A DNA stretch of 64,000 nt from Herbiconiux sp. VKM Ac-1786 (GCF_015350805.1 NZ_JADKSG010000001.1:1364001-1428000), one strand, 5' to 3'; shown: positions 1 through 9,270, counted from the first letter of the stretch. Made by a program: numbers and translations. The notes: generated by a model from the sequence alone, not told the origin.

Positions 1-1118
1 CGAACGCCGTGCTCACCGAGACGGTGTACGAGCATCCTGAACTCACCGGAATGGGCACCACCCTCAGCGCCCTGGTGCGCGTGGGCCACAGCGTCGCGCT
101 CGCCCACATCGGCGACTCGCGGGTCTACCGCCTTCGCGACGACGTGCTGACGCAGATCACCGTCGACCACACCTTCGTGCAGCGCCTCGTCGACTCGGGC
201 CGCATCACGCCCGAGGAGGCCAAGACCCACCCGCGCCGCTCCGTGCTGATGCGCGTGCTCGGCGACGTCGACGCGGCCCCCGAGGTCGACCTCCAGGTCA
301 TGGACACGCGGCCCGGCGACCGGTGGATGCTCTGCTCCGACGGCCTCTCGGGCGTGGTCGAGCACGACGACATCGAGAAGATCCTGAAGAACCAGATCTC
401 GCCGAGCGACGCCGCGAACGCGCTGGTGAAGGAGAGCCTCGACCACGGCGCGCCCGACAACGTCACCGTCGTCGTGGTCGACGTTCACCAGTCGCTCGAG
501 ACCCCCGAGGTCGAGCCGGTCATCGTCGGCTCGGCCGCCTCCCCCATCGCCTTCGAGCAGCGCACCGGCCGCCGCACCACCCGCTCCACCAACCTGGCCG
601 GCATCCCGGGCCTCCGCCTGCACCCGCGTGGCCCCGCCAGCACCGAGCCGAGCCACTTCGAGCCCGGCTCCGAGGACTACCTCGACGAGCTGATCGAGGA
701 AGACCGTCGCCGCAGCCGCCGCCGCAAGATCACCTGGCTGGTGGGCACGATCCTCGTGGTCGCCCTGGTCGCCGCGGGTCTCTGGGCCGGCTACCGCTGG
801 ACGCAGACCCGCTACTACGTCGGCGAGTCCGACGGCTACGTCTCGATCTACCAGGGCATCCAGCAGGGCGTCGGGCCCATCTCGCTCTCGCACGTCTACC
901 AGCAGACCGAGATCCAGTCCGACGCGCTCACGCCCTACGCGCAGAACCAGGTCGAGAAGACCATCAGCGCCGATTCGGTTCAGGATGCCCGCGAGATCGT
1001 CGAGCGCCTGAACTCCGCCACCCCCACCGACGAGGGCACCCCGAGCTCCACGCCGAGCCCCACCCCCGCACCCGGCGGAACCCCGGCGCCCACCCCCACC
1101 GAGACCCCGGCCCCGTGA
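1..1118 (+). CDS. pstP: PP2C-type Ser/Thr protein phosphatase, 5' truncated (PstP-like)
   Basis: The gene enters from outside the window; the frame is open from base 3, so the visible first GTG is not the real start. Visible residues cover the second half of a PP2C metallophosphatase domain, with the conserved GMGTT, HIGDSRVYR and SDGL motifs (metal-binding aspartates) and APDNVT near its end. A basic juxtamembrane stretch (RRRSRRRK), one transmembrane helix around 738-800 and a roughly 100-residue extracytoplasmic tail ending in Pro/Thr follow. Family knowledge: PstP reverses PknA/PknB phosphorylation and controls wall synthesis and division. The stop overlaps the ATG of the next gene (ATGA type), so it is the head of the visible pstP-ftsW-pbpA-pknA-pknB cluster. 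Confidence 0.93.
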   Translation, partial: NAVLTETVYEHPELTGMGTTLSALVRVGHSVALAHIGDSRVYRLRDDVLTQITVDHTFVQRLVDSGRITPEEAKTHPRRSVLMRVLGDVDAAPEVDLQVMDTRPGDRWMLCSDGLSGVVEHDDIEKILKNQISPSDAANALVKESLDHGAPDNVTVVVVDVHQSLETPEVEPVIVGSAASPIAFEQRTGRRTTRSTNLAGIPGLRLHPRGPASTEPSHFEPGSEDYLDELIEEDRRRSRRRKITWLVGTILVVALVAAGLWAGYRWTQTRYYVGESDGYVSIYQGIQQGVGPISLSHVYQQTEIQSDALTPYAQNQVEKTISADSVQDAREIVERLNSATPTDEGTPSSTPSPTPAPGGTPAPTPTETPAP

Positions 1119-2515
1119 TGTCCGCCGCCCCCACCGCTCCCGTCTCCCCGACCCCGGCCGCCACGCCGGGCAAGGGCATCCGGCGCATCCGCGTGCCCCA
1201 GAAGCTGCGCAACCTCGAGCTGTTCCTGCTGCTGTTCGTCTGCGCGGTCAACGCCTTCGCGGTCGTGATCGTGCAGTTCGGTGCGCTGGGTTCGGCCGAT
1301 CTGACCGTCGTGACCCTGGGCGCGGGGCTCGCCGTCCTCGTCTTCGCGATGCACATCGCGCTGCGTCTGGTGGCCACGAACGCCGACCCGTTCATCCTGC
1401 CGATCGCCTCGTTGCTGAACGGCATCGGCATCGCGATGATCTACCGCATCGACATCGCCGAGAAGCTCACGGGCTGGGAGTCGACGGCGCTCCGCCAGGT
1501 GGTCTGGACCGCGGTGGGCGTGGCGCTCGCCATCGGCGTCATCGTCGTCATCCGCAACCACCGCGTGCTGCAGCGCTACACCTACGTGGCGGGGCTCGTC
1601 GCGGGTGTGCTGCTGCTCCTGCCGATGCTGCCGGTGCTCGGCCAGGAGATCAACGGCGCCCGCGTCTGGATCCACGTCGGCTCGTTCTCTTTCCAGCCCG
1701 GCGAGGTGGCGAAGATCGCCCTGGCCGTCTTCTTCGCGGGCTACCTGGTCTCGCGCCGGGACAGCCTCTCGATGGTGGGGCGACGGATGCTCGGCCTCCG
1801 CTTCCCGCGCGGCCGCGACCTCGGCCCCATCCTCGTGCTCTGGGCCCTCTCGATGGCGATCATCATCTTCCAGCGCGACCTCGGAACGGCGCTGCTCTAC
1901 TTCGGCCTGTTCGTGGTGATGATCTACGTCGCCACCGGGCGGGCGAGCTGGGTCGTGCTGGGCGTCGGGCTCTTCCTCGCAGGCGGCGTGATCGCCAGCC
2001 AGGTGCTCGTCTACGTCAACGACCGCTTCACCAACTGGCTCGACGCCTTCAACCCCGCCAGCTACGACGCCCAGGGCGGCAGCTACCAGCTGGTGCAGGG
2101 CCTGTTCGGCCTGGCGAACGGCGGGCTGATCGGCACGGGGCTCGGCGAGGGCCGGCCCGACATCACCCCGCTGGCGCAGAGCGACTACATCATCGCCTCG
2201 CTCGGCGAGGAGCTGGGGCTGGCGGGCCTGTTCGCCATCTTCGGCCTCTACCTGCTGTTCATCTCGCGCGGCCTCCGCATCAGCTTCGCGGGGCAGGACG
2301 ACTTCGGCCGCCTGCTCGGCGTCGGCCTGTCGTTCACCCTGGCGCTGCAGTGCTTCATCGTGATCGGCGGCGTCACCCGGGTGATCCCGCTGACCGGTCT
2401 GACGACCCCGTTCCTCGCGGCCGGCGGCTCCTCGCTCGTCGCCAACTGGATCATCGTCGCGCTGCTGCTGCGCCTGTCGGACACAGTGCGCAATCAGCCG
2501 AGGCTGGTGATCTAG
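1118..2515 (+). CDS. SEDS peptidoglycan glycosyltransferase, FtsW/RodA family
   Basis: This 465-residue polytopic membrane protein has about ten hydrophobic helices and is the SEDS polymerase that elongates glycan strands from lipid II. The start is the ATG overlapping the upstream TGA; it gives a short Pro/Ala-rich cytoplasmic N-terminus before the first helix. Family-typical stretches are visible, including the basic IRNHRVLQRYTY loop, the GARVWI and FQPGEVAKI region, FQRDLGTALL, and the late GGSS segment. Pairing with the class B transpeptidase 4 nt downstream is the usual SEDS-PBP arrangement. Position next to pbpA suggests the RodA (elongation) member, but FtsW versus RodA cannot be settled from sequence alone, so no symbol is given. 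Confidence 0.93.
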   Translation: MSAAPTAPVSPTPAATPGKGIRRIRVPQKLRNLELFLLLFVCAVNAFAVVIVQFGALGSADLTVVTLGAGLAVLVFAMHIALRLVATNADPFILPIASLLNGIGIAMIYRIDIAEKLTGWESTALRQVVWTAVGVALAIGVIVVIRNHRVLQRYTYVAGLVAGVLLLLPMLPVLGQEINGARVWIHVGSFSFQPGEVAKIALAVFFAGYLVSRRDSLSMVGRRMLGLRFPRGRDLGPILVLWALSMAIIIFQRDLGTALLYFGLFVVMIYVATGRASWVVLGVGLFLAGGVIASQVLVYVNDRFTNWLDAFNPASYDAQGGSYQLVQGLFGLANGGLIGTGLGEGRPDITPLAQSDYIIASLGEELGLAGLFAIFGLYLLFISRGLRISFAGQDDFGRLLGVGLSFTLALQCFIVIGGVTRVIPLTGLTTPFLAAGGSSLVANWIIVALLLRLSDTVRNQPRLVI

Positions 2516-2519
2516 GGCC

Positions 2520-3971
2520 GTGACCCGAGAACTCAAGCGCGTGAGCATCGTCGTGTTCGTGATGTTCCTGGCCCTGCTCGTCTCGACGACGCTGATCCAG
2601 TTCTTCCAGGCCGACAACCTCGCGAGCGACGCCCGGAACGCCCGCACCATCTACGCCAGCTACGACGTGGAGCGCGGGCCGATCCTCGTCGACGGCCAGC
2701 CGATCGCGGTCTCGGTGCCGACGGGTGACGAGTTCAAGTACCAGCGCAGCTACCCGCAGGGCCCGCTCTACAGCGCGGTCACCGGGTACTACACGCTCGG
2801 CCAGGGCTCGAGCCAGATCGAGCAGTCGATGAACGACTACCTCAGCGGCACCAGCGACTCGCAGTTCCTCGAGTACCTCGACCGCCTGGTCACGGGTAAG
2901 AACCCCCAGGGCGCGTCGGTCGAGCTGACGATCGACCCGGTCGTCCAGCAGGCCGCCTACGACGCGCTCGGCAGCTACCAGGGCGCCGTCGTGGCGATCG
3001 AGCCGTCGACCGGGCGCATCCTGGCCATGGTCTCCAAGCCCGACTACGACCCGAACAGCCTGGCCGCGCACGACAGCCAGCAGGTGCTCGACACCTACGA
3101 CCAGCTGCTGGCCGCCCCGGGCGACCCGCTGATCAACAAGACCATCAACGACCTGAACCCGCCCGGATCGACGTTCAAGATCGTCACCACCTCGGCCGCG
3201 CTGCAGAACTCGGGTCTGCCGGTCGACCACACCGAGCCCAACCTCGCGCGGCTGCCCCTGCCCGGCAGCGACGCGACCGTGGCGAACGCCGGCGGCGGCA
3301 CCTGCGGCGGCGGCGACACGGTCACCATCGCGACCGCGTTCGTGCTCTCCTGCAACATCCCGATGGCCGAGCTCGGCATCGAGATGGGCGAGTCCTCGCT
3401 CGGCGACATGGCGAACGCCTTCGGCTTCGGCAGCGAGCTGTCCATCCCGATGGACGTCTCGACCAGCGAGTACCCCCGCGGCCTCGACGACGCGCAGCTC
3501 GCCCTCTCGGCCTTCGGCCAGGGCAGCGACGTGGCCACGCCGCTGCAGGTCGCGATGCTCTCGGCCGCGGTCGCCAACGACGGCACGATCATGACGCCCG
3601 ATCTCATCGACGAGATCCGGGCCCCCGATCTGAGCGTGCTGCAGAGCTTCGAGGCGAAGGAATTCTCGACCCCACTGACCGATGTAACAGCTTCGGAACT
3701 TTCGAAGCTGATGGTCGAGGCGGTCGATAACGGCGCGGCTACTAATGCAAGAATAGACGGCGTCAGTGTGGCTGGTAAGACCGGCACCGCAGAGAACGGG
3801 GAAGACGATCCCTACACCCTGTGGTTCACCGGTTTCGCCCCGGCTGACAACCCTCGGGTCGCCGTCGCTGTGGTCGTGGAAGACGGCGGTGGGCTGGGCC
3901 AATCGGGCACAGGCAACGAATTGGCCGCGCCGATCGCGAAACGAGTACTAGAGGCGGTGCTGAGTAAATGA
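2520..3971 (+). CDS. pbpA: Penicillin-binding protein, class B transpeptidase (PbpA-like)
   Basis: A 483-residue D,D-transpeptidase that cross-links peptidoglycan outside the membrane. It starts at GTG, 4 nt after the SEDS stop. It has an N-terminal signal anchor (about residues 8-30), a dimerisation region, then the penicillin-binding domain. All three active-site motifs are present: SxxK as S217-T-F-K220, SxN as S277-C-N279 and KTG as K420-T-G422. The length and absence of PASTA repeats fit PbpA rather than FtsI. The stop overlaps the next start (ATGA), which ties wall synthesis to the PknA/PknB kinases. Confidence 0.95.
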   Translation: MTRELKRVSIVVFVMFLALLVSTTLIQFFQADNLASDARNARTIYASYDVERGPILVDGQPIAVSVPTGDEFKYQRSYPQGPLYSAVTGYYTLGQGSSQIEQSMNDYLSGTSDSQFLEYLDRLVTGKNPQGASVELTIDPVVQQAAYDALGSYQGAVVAIEPSTGRILAMVSKPDYDPNSLAAHDSQQVLDTYDQLLAAPGDPLINKTINDLNPPGSTFKIVTTSAALQNSGLPVDHTEPNLARLPLPGSDATVANAGGGTCGGGDTVTIATAFVLSCNIPMAELGIEMGESSLGDMANAFGFGSELSIPMDVSTSEYPRGLDDAQLALSAFGQGSDVATPLQVAMLSAAVANDGTIMTPDLIDEIRAPDLSVLQSFEAKEFSTPLTDVTASELSKLMVEAVDNGAATNARIDGVSVAGKTGTAENGEDDPYTLWFTGFAPADNPRVAVAVVVEDGGGLGQSGTGNELAAPIAKRVLEAVLSK

Positions 3972-5740
3972 GACCCACAGCAGGGGTGACCTTCGGGGGC
4001 CGGTACGAGCTGTCGAATCGCATCGCGATCGGCGGCATGGGCGAGGTCTGGCAGGCGACCGACCTCGTGATCGGCCGCACCGTCGCGATCAAGATCCTGA
4101 AAGACGAATACCTGGGCGACCCGGGCTTCCTCGAGCGCTTCCGCGCCGAGGCCCGGCACGCCGCGCTCGTCAATCACGAGGGCATCGCGAACGTCTTCGA
4201 CTACGGCGAGGAGGAGGGCAGCGCCTACCTCGTGATGGAGCTGGTGCCCGGTGAGGCGCTCTCCACCATCCTCGAGCGCGAGCACGTGCTCTCCACCGAC
4301 CGGGTGCTCGACATCGTCGCGCAGACCGCGCTGGCCCTGCAGGCCGCGCACGCCGCGGGCCTCGTGCACCGCGACATCAAGCCCGGCAACCTGCTGATCA
4401 CGCCCGACGGGCGCGTGAAGATCACCGACTTCGGCATCGCCCGCATCGCCGACCAGGTTCCACTGACCGCGACCGGTCAGGTCATGGGCACCGTGCAGTA
4501 CCTCTCGCCCGAGCAGGCGAGCGGTCAGCCGGCCTCCCCCACCACCGACATCTACTCGCTCGGCATCGTCGCCTACGAGTGCCTGGCGGGCAAGCGCCCG
4601 TTCACGGGCGAGTCGCAGGTCGCGATCGCCATGGCGCAGATCAACGAGACCCCGCCCGACCTGCCGACCACGATCGCCACCCCGGTGCGCAACCTCGTGC
4701 TCTCCTGCATCGCGAAGAAGCCCGAAGACCGCCCGTCCTCGACCGGCGCCCTGGCGCGCGCCGCGATGGCGCTGCGTCGTGGCGACATCGCCTCGGCCGC
4801 CGCCGCCGTGCCCGCCGTGCTCGGCGACGAGCCGCTGCCCCCCACCTCGGCCACCACCGTCATGCCGACGAACAACGACGCCACCCAGGCCACCACCGTG
4901 CTCGCCGCGGCGGGTGCCGGTGCCGCCGGAGGTGCGGCCGCGGCCGCGGCCAACCCGCTGCTGTTCCCGAGCGATCCCGAGACCGACGCGGTCGAGGAGG
5001 CCCCGAAGAAGCGCAGCCCGTGGACCTGGCCGCTCATCGTGCTGATCATCATCCTGCTGGTCATCGGCGTGGGAACGCTCGTCACCGTGCTGTTCCAGAA
5101 CAACGGCGGCGGCAACGCGGTCCCCGCGACCACGCCCACGAGTGCGCCGCCCACCTCGGCGGCCCCCACCACGACGGCTCCGACGCCCACGCCGTCGAAC
5201 ACCCGCATCCCGGTCTCCGAGGCCGAGCTGAAGGGCAAGTCGTTCGCCGACGCCTCGGGCATCCTGGAGGGCATGGGCCTCTCGGCCAGCCGCGTGGTCG
5301 GCAACGCCGCCCCCTCCGCCGACCAGGTCGACGTCGTCTACCAGGCCACCCCCGTCGGCAACGTCGACCCTGGCACGACCATCCAGCTCACCGTCTACGG
5401 CGACGTGATCGTGCCCGACTCGCCCACCTCGGCGCCCACCACGAACTCGGGCAGCGTCGAACCGGGTGAGAACTTCACGGTCTCCTGGTCGTCCTACAGC
5501 TGCCCCTCGGGCACCACGCTCGACGGGTACACGCTGCAGGCCACCAACGCCACGCTGCAGGCCGAGCCGGGAACCGCCACGAGCGCGGAGTTCACGGCGA
5601 CGGGTGCCGAGACCTCGACCATCGAGATCAAATACCAGGTCACCTGCTCCGGCTCGGCCTCGGGCTTCTCGCCGGCACTCACCCTCTCGATCTCCGGTGG
5701 CGGCCCGACGCCCAAGCCCACCGAGACGCCCGAAGGTTGA
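3968..5740 (+). CDS. pknA: Membrane Ser/Thr protein kinase, PknA-like, with PASTA-like extracellular part
   Basis: A 590-residue Hanks-type kinase. The kinase domain occupies about residues 10-270, with the P-loop GGMGEVW, ATP-binding lysine K42, catalytic loop H134-R-D136 and the DFG motif followed by an activation loop rich in Thr. An Ala-rich linker leads to one transmembrane helix near residues 353-375. The outside part has a Thr/Pro-rich stalk, one PASTA-like unit (about 415-480) and a last beta-rich domain with two Cys (C516 and C560 by count) that may form a disulphide. PknA of mycobacteria lacks such an extracellular part, so this one may sense wall fragments itself. It sits between pbpA and pknB. 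Confidence 0.92.
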   Translation: MRPTAGVTFGGRYELSNRIAIGGMGEVWQATDLVIGRTVAIKILKDEYLGDPGFLERFRAEARHAALVNHEGIANVFDYGEEEGSAYLVMELVPGEALSTILEREHVLSTDRVLDIVAQTALALQAAHAAGLVHRDIKPGNLLITPDGRVKITDFGIARIADQVPLTATGQVMGTVQYLSPEQASGQPASPTTDIYSLGIVAYECLAGKRPFTGESQVAIAMAQINETPPDLPTTIATPVRNLVLSCIAKKPEDRPSSTGALARAAMALRRGDIASAAAAVPAVLGDEPLPPTSATTVMPTNNDATQATTVLAAAGAGAAGGAAAAAANPLLFPSDPETDAVEEAPKKRSPWTWPLIVLIIILLVIGVGTLVTVLFQNNGGGNAVPATTPTSAPPTSAAPTTTAPTPTPSNTRIPVSEAELKGKSFADASGILEGMGLSASRVVGNAAPSADQVDVVYQATPVGNVDPGTTIQLTVYGDVIVPDSPTSAPTTNSGSVEPGENFTVSWSSYSCPSGTTLDGYTLQATNATLQAEPGTATSAEFTATGAETSTIEIKYQVTCSGSASGFSPALTLSISGGGPTPKPTETPEG

Positions 5741-5801
5741 GCTCGACCGGTAGCCTGACCTCGACACCTGTCCGTTTGACGATCCCCGTGGAGCAGCACC
5801 T

Positions 5802-7517
5802 GTGACCGACGACACCCGCCTCCTCGCCGGGAGGTATCGCATCGGCGAGCTCATCGGGCGCGGTGGCATGTCGAACGTCTACTCGGGGCGCGACGAGCGG
5901 CTCGGCCGTCAGGTGGCCATCAAGCTCCTGAAGTCCTCGCTCGCCGGCGACCCGGTGTTCCGCACCCGCTTCCGCCAGGAGGCGCAGGCCGCGTCGCGGA
6001 TGGCGCATCCCACCATCGTGCGCGTCTTCGACGCCGGCGAGGAGCGGGTGGCCGAAGCCGGTGGCTTCGAGGGCATCGTGCCGTTCATCGTGATGGAGTT
6101 CGTCGAGGGCAAGCTGCTCAAGGACGTGATCAAGGAGGGCCCGGTCGACTCGGCCGAGGCGATCCGCATCACCGAGGGCATCCTGACCGCGCTGGAGTAC
6201 TCGCACCGCGCCGGCGTCGTGCACCGCGACATCAAGCCGGGCAACGTGATGATCACGCACGGCGGCCAGGTCAAGGTGATGGACTTCGGCATCGCCCGGG
6301 CCATCTCCGACTCCTCGGCGACCGTCGCGCAGACCACCGCGATCCTCGGCACCGCCCAGTACTTCTCGCCCGAGCAGGCCCGTGGCGAGTCGGTCGACGC
6401 CCGCACCGACCTCTACTCCACCGGTGTCGTGCTGTTCGAGATGCTCACCGGCCAGCCGCCCTTCAAGGGCGAGACCCCCGTCGCCGTCGCCTATCAGCAC
6501 GTCAGCGAGATGCCGGTCGCGCCGTCGACGATCAACGCGCAGGTGTCGCCGGCGATCGATCAGGTCACGCTGCACGCCCTCGCGAAGGACCGCTTCGCGC
6601 GGTTCCAGAACGCGGTCGAGTTCCGCACCGACCTGCAGATCGCCGGCGCGGGCAAGATCCCGTCGAAGCGCGTGCCGGCCGACGACTTCCAGTCCTCCCT
6701 CTTCGGAGCGCCGCCGAGCCTCACGCAGGGCACCGACTCCGCGCTCACCCAGCTCGCCGGCGACGACGAGTACTCGGTGCGCACGCAGTCCCGGCCCCCG
6801 GTGGTCTGGATCTGGGCGGGCGTCGTCTCGGTCGCGGTCATCCTCGTGGCGATCGTGTTCTGGGTGCTGACGCTCACCCCCACCGACACCCTGCCCTCCA
6901 CCTCGCGTGAGATCCCCACCATGACCGGGCAGAGCTACGAGGCGGCCGACGCCACGCTGCAGCAGCTCGACCTGGTGACCGCGCGCTACGACGTCTACAG
7001 CGACACCGTGCCCGCGGGCCAGGTCGTCGACACCGACCCGCCCGCCGGCACGATCGTCGGGCCGGGCACGGTCATCGACGTGCGGGTGTCGCAGGGCCGC
7101 CAGTCGGTCACGGTGCCCACCGTCAGCGGTCAGTCGGCGACGGATGCGAGCACGGCGCTCACGACGGCCGGCTTCTCGGTCGGCCAGACCGTCAAGGAGA
7201 ACTCCCCCGACGTGCCGTCGGACATCGTCATCCGCACCGATCCCGAGGGCGGCACCGGCGGCTTCGCGGGCGACACGATCGACCTGGTCGTCTCGACCGG
7301 GCTCGTCTCGGTGCCCGACGTCACCGGTGAGCCCTACACCGACGCGCAGACGACCCTCGCCGGCCTGCAGCTCGAGGTCACGGTGCAGCCCGATCCGGGC
7401 TGCGCGGCGACCCCGCAGAGCCCGGGCGTGAGCCAGCCGGTGTCGAGCCAGTCGATCCGCGAGGGCGACGCCGCTCAGAAGTCGGCGATCACGATCTTCT
7501 ACTGCAGCGGCGCCTGA
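5802..7517 (+). CDS. pknB: Membrane Ser/Thr protein kinase PknB with three PASTA repeats
   Basis: A 571-residue receptor kinase. The kinase domain (about 8-275) has GRGGMSNVY, ATP-binding K41, catalytic H141-R-D143 and DFGIARA. One transmembrane helix lies near residues 333-358. Three PASTA repeats follow (about 365-432, 433-500, 500-571); the last ends in a Cys-containing tail. PASTA domains bind muropeptides or lipid II and tune wall growth. The start is GTG at 5802; the 61-nt gap from pknA makes it likely co-transcribed. Many actinobacterial PknB proteins carry four repeats, so this is a shorter version. Confidence 0.95.
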   Translation: MTDDTRLLAGRYRIGELIGRGGMSNVYSGRDERLGRQVAIKLLKSSLAGDPVFRTRFRQEAQAASRMAHPTIVRVFDAGEERVAEAGGFEGIVPFIVMEFVEGKLLKDVIKEGPVDSAEAIRITEGILTALEYSHRAGVVHRDIKPGNVMITHGGQVKVMDFGIARAISDSSATVAQTTAILGTAQYFSPEQARGESVDARTDLYSTGVVLFEMLTGQPPFKGETPVAVAYQHVSEMPVAPSTINAQVSPAIDQVTLHALAKDRFARFQNAVEFRTDLQIAGAGKIPSKRVPADDFQSSLFGAPPSLTQGTDSALTQLAGDDEYSVRTQSRPPVVWIWAGVVSVAVILVAIVFWVLTLTPTDTLPSTSREIPTMTGQSYEAADATLQQLDLVTARYDVYSDTVPAGQVVDTDPPAGTIVGPGTVIDVRVSQGRQSVTVPTVSGQSATDASTALTTAGFSVGQTVKENSPDVPSDIVIRTDPEGGTGGFAGDTIDLVVSTGLVSVPDVTGEPYTDAQTTLAGLQLEVTVQPDPGCAATPQSPGVSQPVSSQSIREGDAAQKSAITIFYCSGA

Positions 7518-7555
7518 GCCCGCTCACGACGTGGGCCGCCGCCCTGCGGCAGCGT

Positions 7556-7582
7556 GACGCCGCCGGGGCGCGCCGGCGTCAG
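7556..7582. terminator. Hairpin between convergent pknB and pabA
   Basis: An 8-bp inverted repeat (TGACGCCG at 7556-7563, CGGCGTCA at 7575-7582) with an 11-nt loop lies between two convergent genes and overlaps the stop codon of the minus-strand gene. No T tract follows, so termination is inferred from position and stem strength. Confidence 0.4.
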
Positions 7583-8217
7583 ACCGCGCGCAGCAGCGGG
7601 TTGAGCGTGGCGGCGCGCTCGGGAGCCTCGGCGAGGCCGGCCGTCGCGAGCCAGTTGCCGAGCATCCGGTACCCGCCCTCGGTGAGCACCGACTCGGGGT
7701 GGAACTGCACGCCGTAGACCGGTGCGGTGACGTGACGCACGCCCATGATGACGCCGCCGTCGGTGCGCGAGGTGACCACGAGGGAGTCGGGAACCGTGCC
7801 GTCGACCACGGCCAGCGAGTGGTACCGGGTGGCCGTGAAGCCGTCGGGCACGCCGTCGTAGAACGGGTCGTCGTCGTGCCGGATGACCGAGGTCTTGCCG
7901 TGCATGAGCTCTTCGGCGTTCGTGACCGTGGCGCCGAGCGCCTCGGCGATGGCCTGGTGCCCGAGGCACACGCCGAGCAGCGGGGTGCCCGATTCGAGTG
8001 CGGCCAGCACGACCGGGATGGAGACCCCGGCGTCGGAGGGCTTGCCGGGGCCGGGAGAGACGAGCACGGCGTCGTAGCCCGCGATGGTCTCGGCCGCGTC
8101 GGACGCCTCGAAGGAGTCGTTGCGCACGACCTCGGTCTCGGCGCCGAGCTGCTGCAGGTAGCCGTTCAGCGTGTAGACGAAGCTGTCGTAGTTGTCGATC
8201 ACGAGCACGCGGGTCAT
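7579..8217 (-). CDS. pabA: Glutamine amidotransferase subunit (PabA/TrpG family)
   Basis: A 212-residue class I glutamine amidotransferase that releases ammonia from glutamine for a chorismate-using partner (aminodeoxychorismate synthase for folate, or anthranilate synthase for tryptophan). The catalytic triad is visible: C84 in GVCLGHQ, H173 and E175 in QFHPES; the oxyanion region SPGPGKP is at 54-60. The start codon overlaps the stop of the small upstream gene. This member next to pknB is standard in actinobacteria and usually named PabA; no chorismate-binding large subunit is nearby, so pathway choice is inferred. Confidence 0.93.
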   Translation of the reverse strand: MTRVLVIDNYDSFVYTLNGYLQQLGAETEVVRNDSFEASDAAETIAGYDAVLVSPGPGKPSDAGVSIPVVLAALESGTPLLGVCLGHQAIAEALGATVTNAEELMHGKTSVIRHDDDPFYDGVPDGFTATRYHSLAVVDGTVPDSLVVTSRTDGGVIMGVRHVTAPVYGVQFHPESVLTEGGYRMLGNWLATAGLAEAPERAATLNPLLRAV

Positions 8218-8375
8218 CGATCCACCGTCACTTCCTGGGCGGGGGCCGTCATCTGATCGACCCAGGGGAACACGAAGAAGGCCAGCAGGTAGAGCACCGC
8301 CGCGAGCAGCACGAGCACGATCAGGATGCGCAGCCAGACCGGCCCGGGGATCAGTCGCCAGAGCGTCGCGTACAT
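8214..8375 (-). CDS. Small single-helix membrane protein (53 aa)
   Basis: A short gene that falls below usual length cut-offs. It starts at ATG 8375 and stops at TGA 8214. Both ends overlap neighbours: its ATG overlaps the sortase stop and its TGA overlaps the pabA ATG, so the frame is pinned at both sides by ATGA junctions. The product begins MYATLWRLIPGPVW, has a strong transmembrane helix from about residues 14 to 37 (Leu/Val/Ala-rich, ending FFVFPWVD), then a short polar tail. No function is recognised. The tight coupling with sortase and pabA argues that it is a real gene. Confidence 0.8.
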   Translation of the reverse strand: MYATLWRLIPGPVWLRILIVLVLLAAVLYLLAFFVFPWVDQMTAPAQEVTVDR

Positions 8376-9181
8376 CAGGCTCCCACCAGTCCGGAGATCT
8401 CGGCCGGAGCCCCGGCCGACCTCGGCGTCCAGTCCGTCAGCACCGAGTAGGCGATGATGCGCTCGCTCGCCACGTAGAGCGGGTTGCAGCTCGTCATGGT
8501 GAGGATGCGGTCGGTCGGTGCGGCGTTCGGCACCTGGGGCACGGGGTCGATCACGCCGACGCCGTAGGGCGTCACGTACTCGAGACCTCGGAAGGTGTAG
8601 GTGTACCAGCCCGCCTGGGTCTCGACGTAGATCTTGTCGCCCAGCTGCAGCTCGTTGATCTTCAGGAACGGGCTGCCCCAGCCGTCCCGGTGCGCCGCGA
8701 TCGCGAAGTTGCCGACCTCGCCCGGCATCTGCGTGGAGGTGTAGTGGCCGGCGCCGCCCTTGTTCAGCACCGACCGGGGGTCGACGCCCTCGGCGATGGT
8801 CTTCTTGAAGTCGGAGCCGAAGCGCGGCACGTAGACCACGGCGAACTCCTCGGCATCGCCGGGTGCCGCCTCGCCGGCGGGGGCGGGGGGCTCGCCGTAG
8901 GCGAAGGCCGGGGTCGCGGTCGTGCCGTCGGTGGCCGGAGCGGCGGGAGCCGGCACGGCGTCGTCGCCCCCGGACTGCCAGCCGTCGATGAGCTGATCGG
9001 CGTCGGAGGCCTGCTGGTTGCTCAGCATCACGCCGTTCAGCGTGAACTGCCAGCCGAGGAAGAGGAGCACCAGCACCCCGGCCGTGATCAGCAGCTCGCC
9101 GAAGACGCCGACGATGCGGGAGACCAGGCCGCGCTTGCGCCGTCGCGGACGCCGGAGCTCGCCCTGCACGCTGTCGGTCAT
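8375..9181 (-). CDS. Class E-type sortase
   Basis: A 268-residue sortase (268 counted from ATG 9181; a GTG 6 nt upstream is possible). It has a basic cytoplasmic N-terminus (RRPRRRKR), one membrane anchor (about 25-48), an Ala/Pro linker and a C-terminal sortase beta-barrel. Catalytic residues are H164 (AAHRDG), C232 (TMTSC) and R241 (ASERI). The YAPTG/LPXTA-type class E enzymes of actinobacteria have this layout. No LPXTG-like substrate is seen in the window. ATG 9181 is preferred because it lies 7 nt after a TAGGAT -10 element, which suggests a leaderless message. First gene of a three-gene minus-strand operon. Confidence 0.9.
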   Translation of the reverse strand: MTDSVQGELRRPRRRKRGLVSRIVGVFGELLITAGVLVLLFLGWQFTLNGVMLSNQQASDADQLIDGWQSGGDDAVPAPAAPATDGTTATPAFAYGEPPAPAGEAAPGDAEEFAVVYVPRFGSDFKKTIAEGVDPRSVLNKGGAGHYTSTQMPGEVGNFAIAAHRDGWGSPFLKINELQLGDKIYVETQAGWYTYTFRGLEYVTPYGVGVIDPVPQVPNAAPTDRILTMTSCNPLYVASERIIAYSVLTDWTPRSAGAPAEISGLVGA

Positions 9182-9188
9182 GCCCACA

Positions 9189-9194
9189 ATCCTA
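9189..9194 (-). promoter_or_regulatory. -10 element TAGGAT for sortase operon
   Basis: TAGGAT on the minus strand ends 7 nt before ATG 9181, with no purine-rich ribosome site between them. This spacing puts the transcription start at or next to the start codon, as in leaderless actinobacterial genes. Inference from sequence only. Confidence 0.5.
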
Positions 9195-9270
9195 GGAGTT
9201 GTGGCTGGGCAGCGGCCACGAAGGCGGCAGCCTGTGGAGAACCGGTGGAGAACGGGGGATGAATCCCCGT

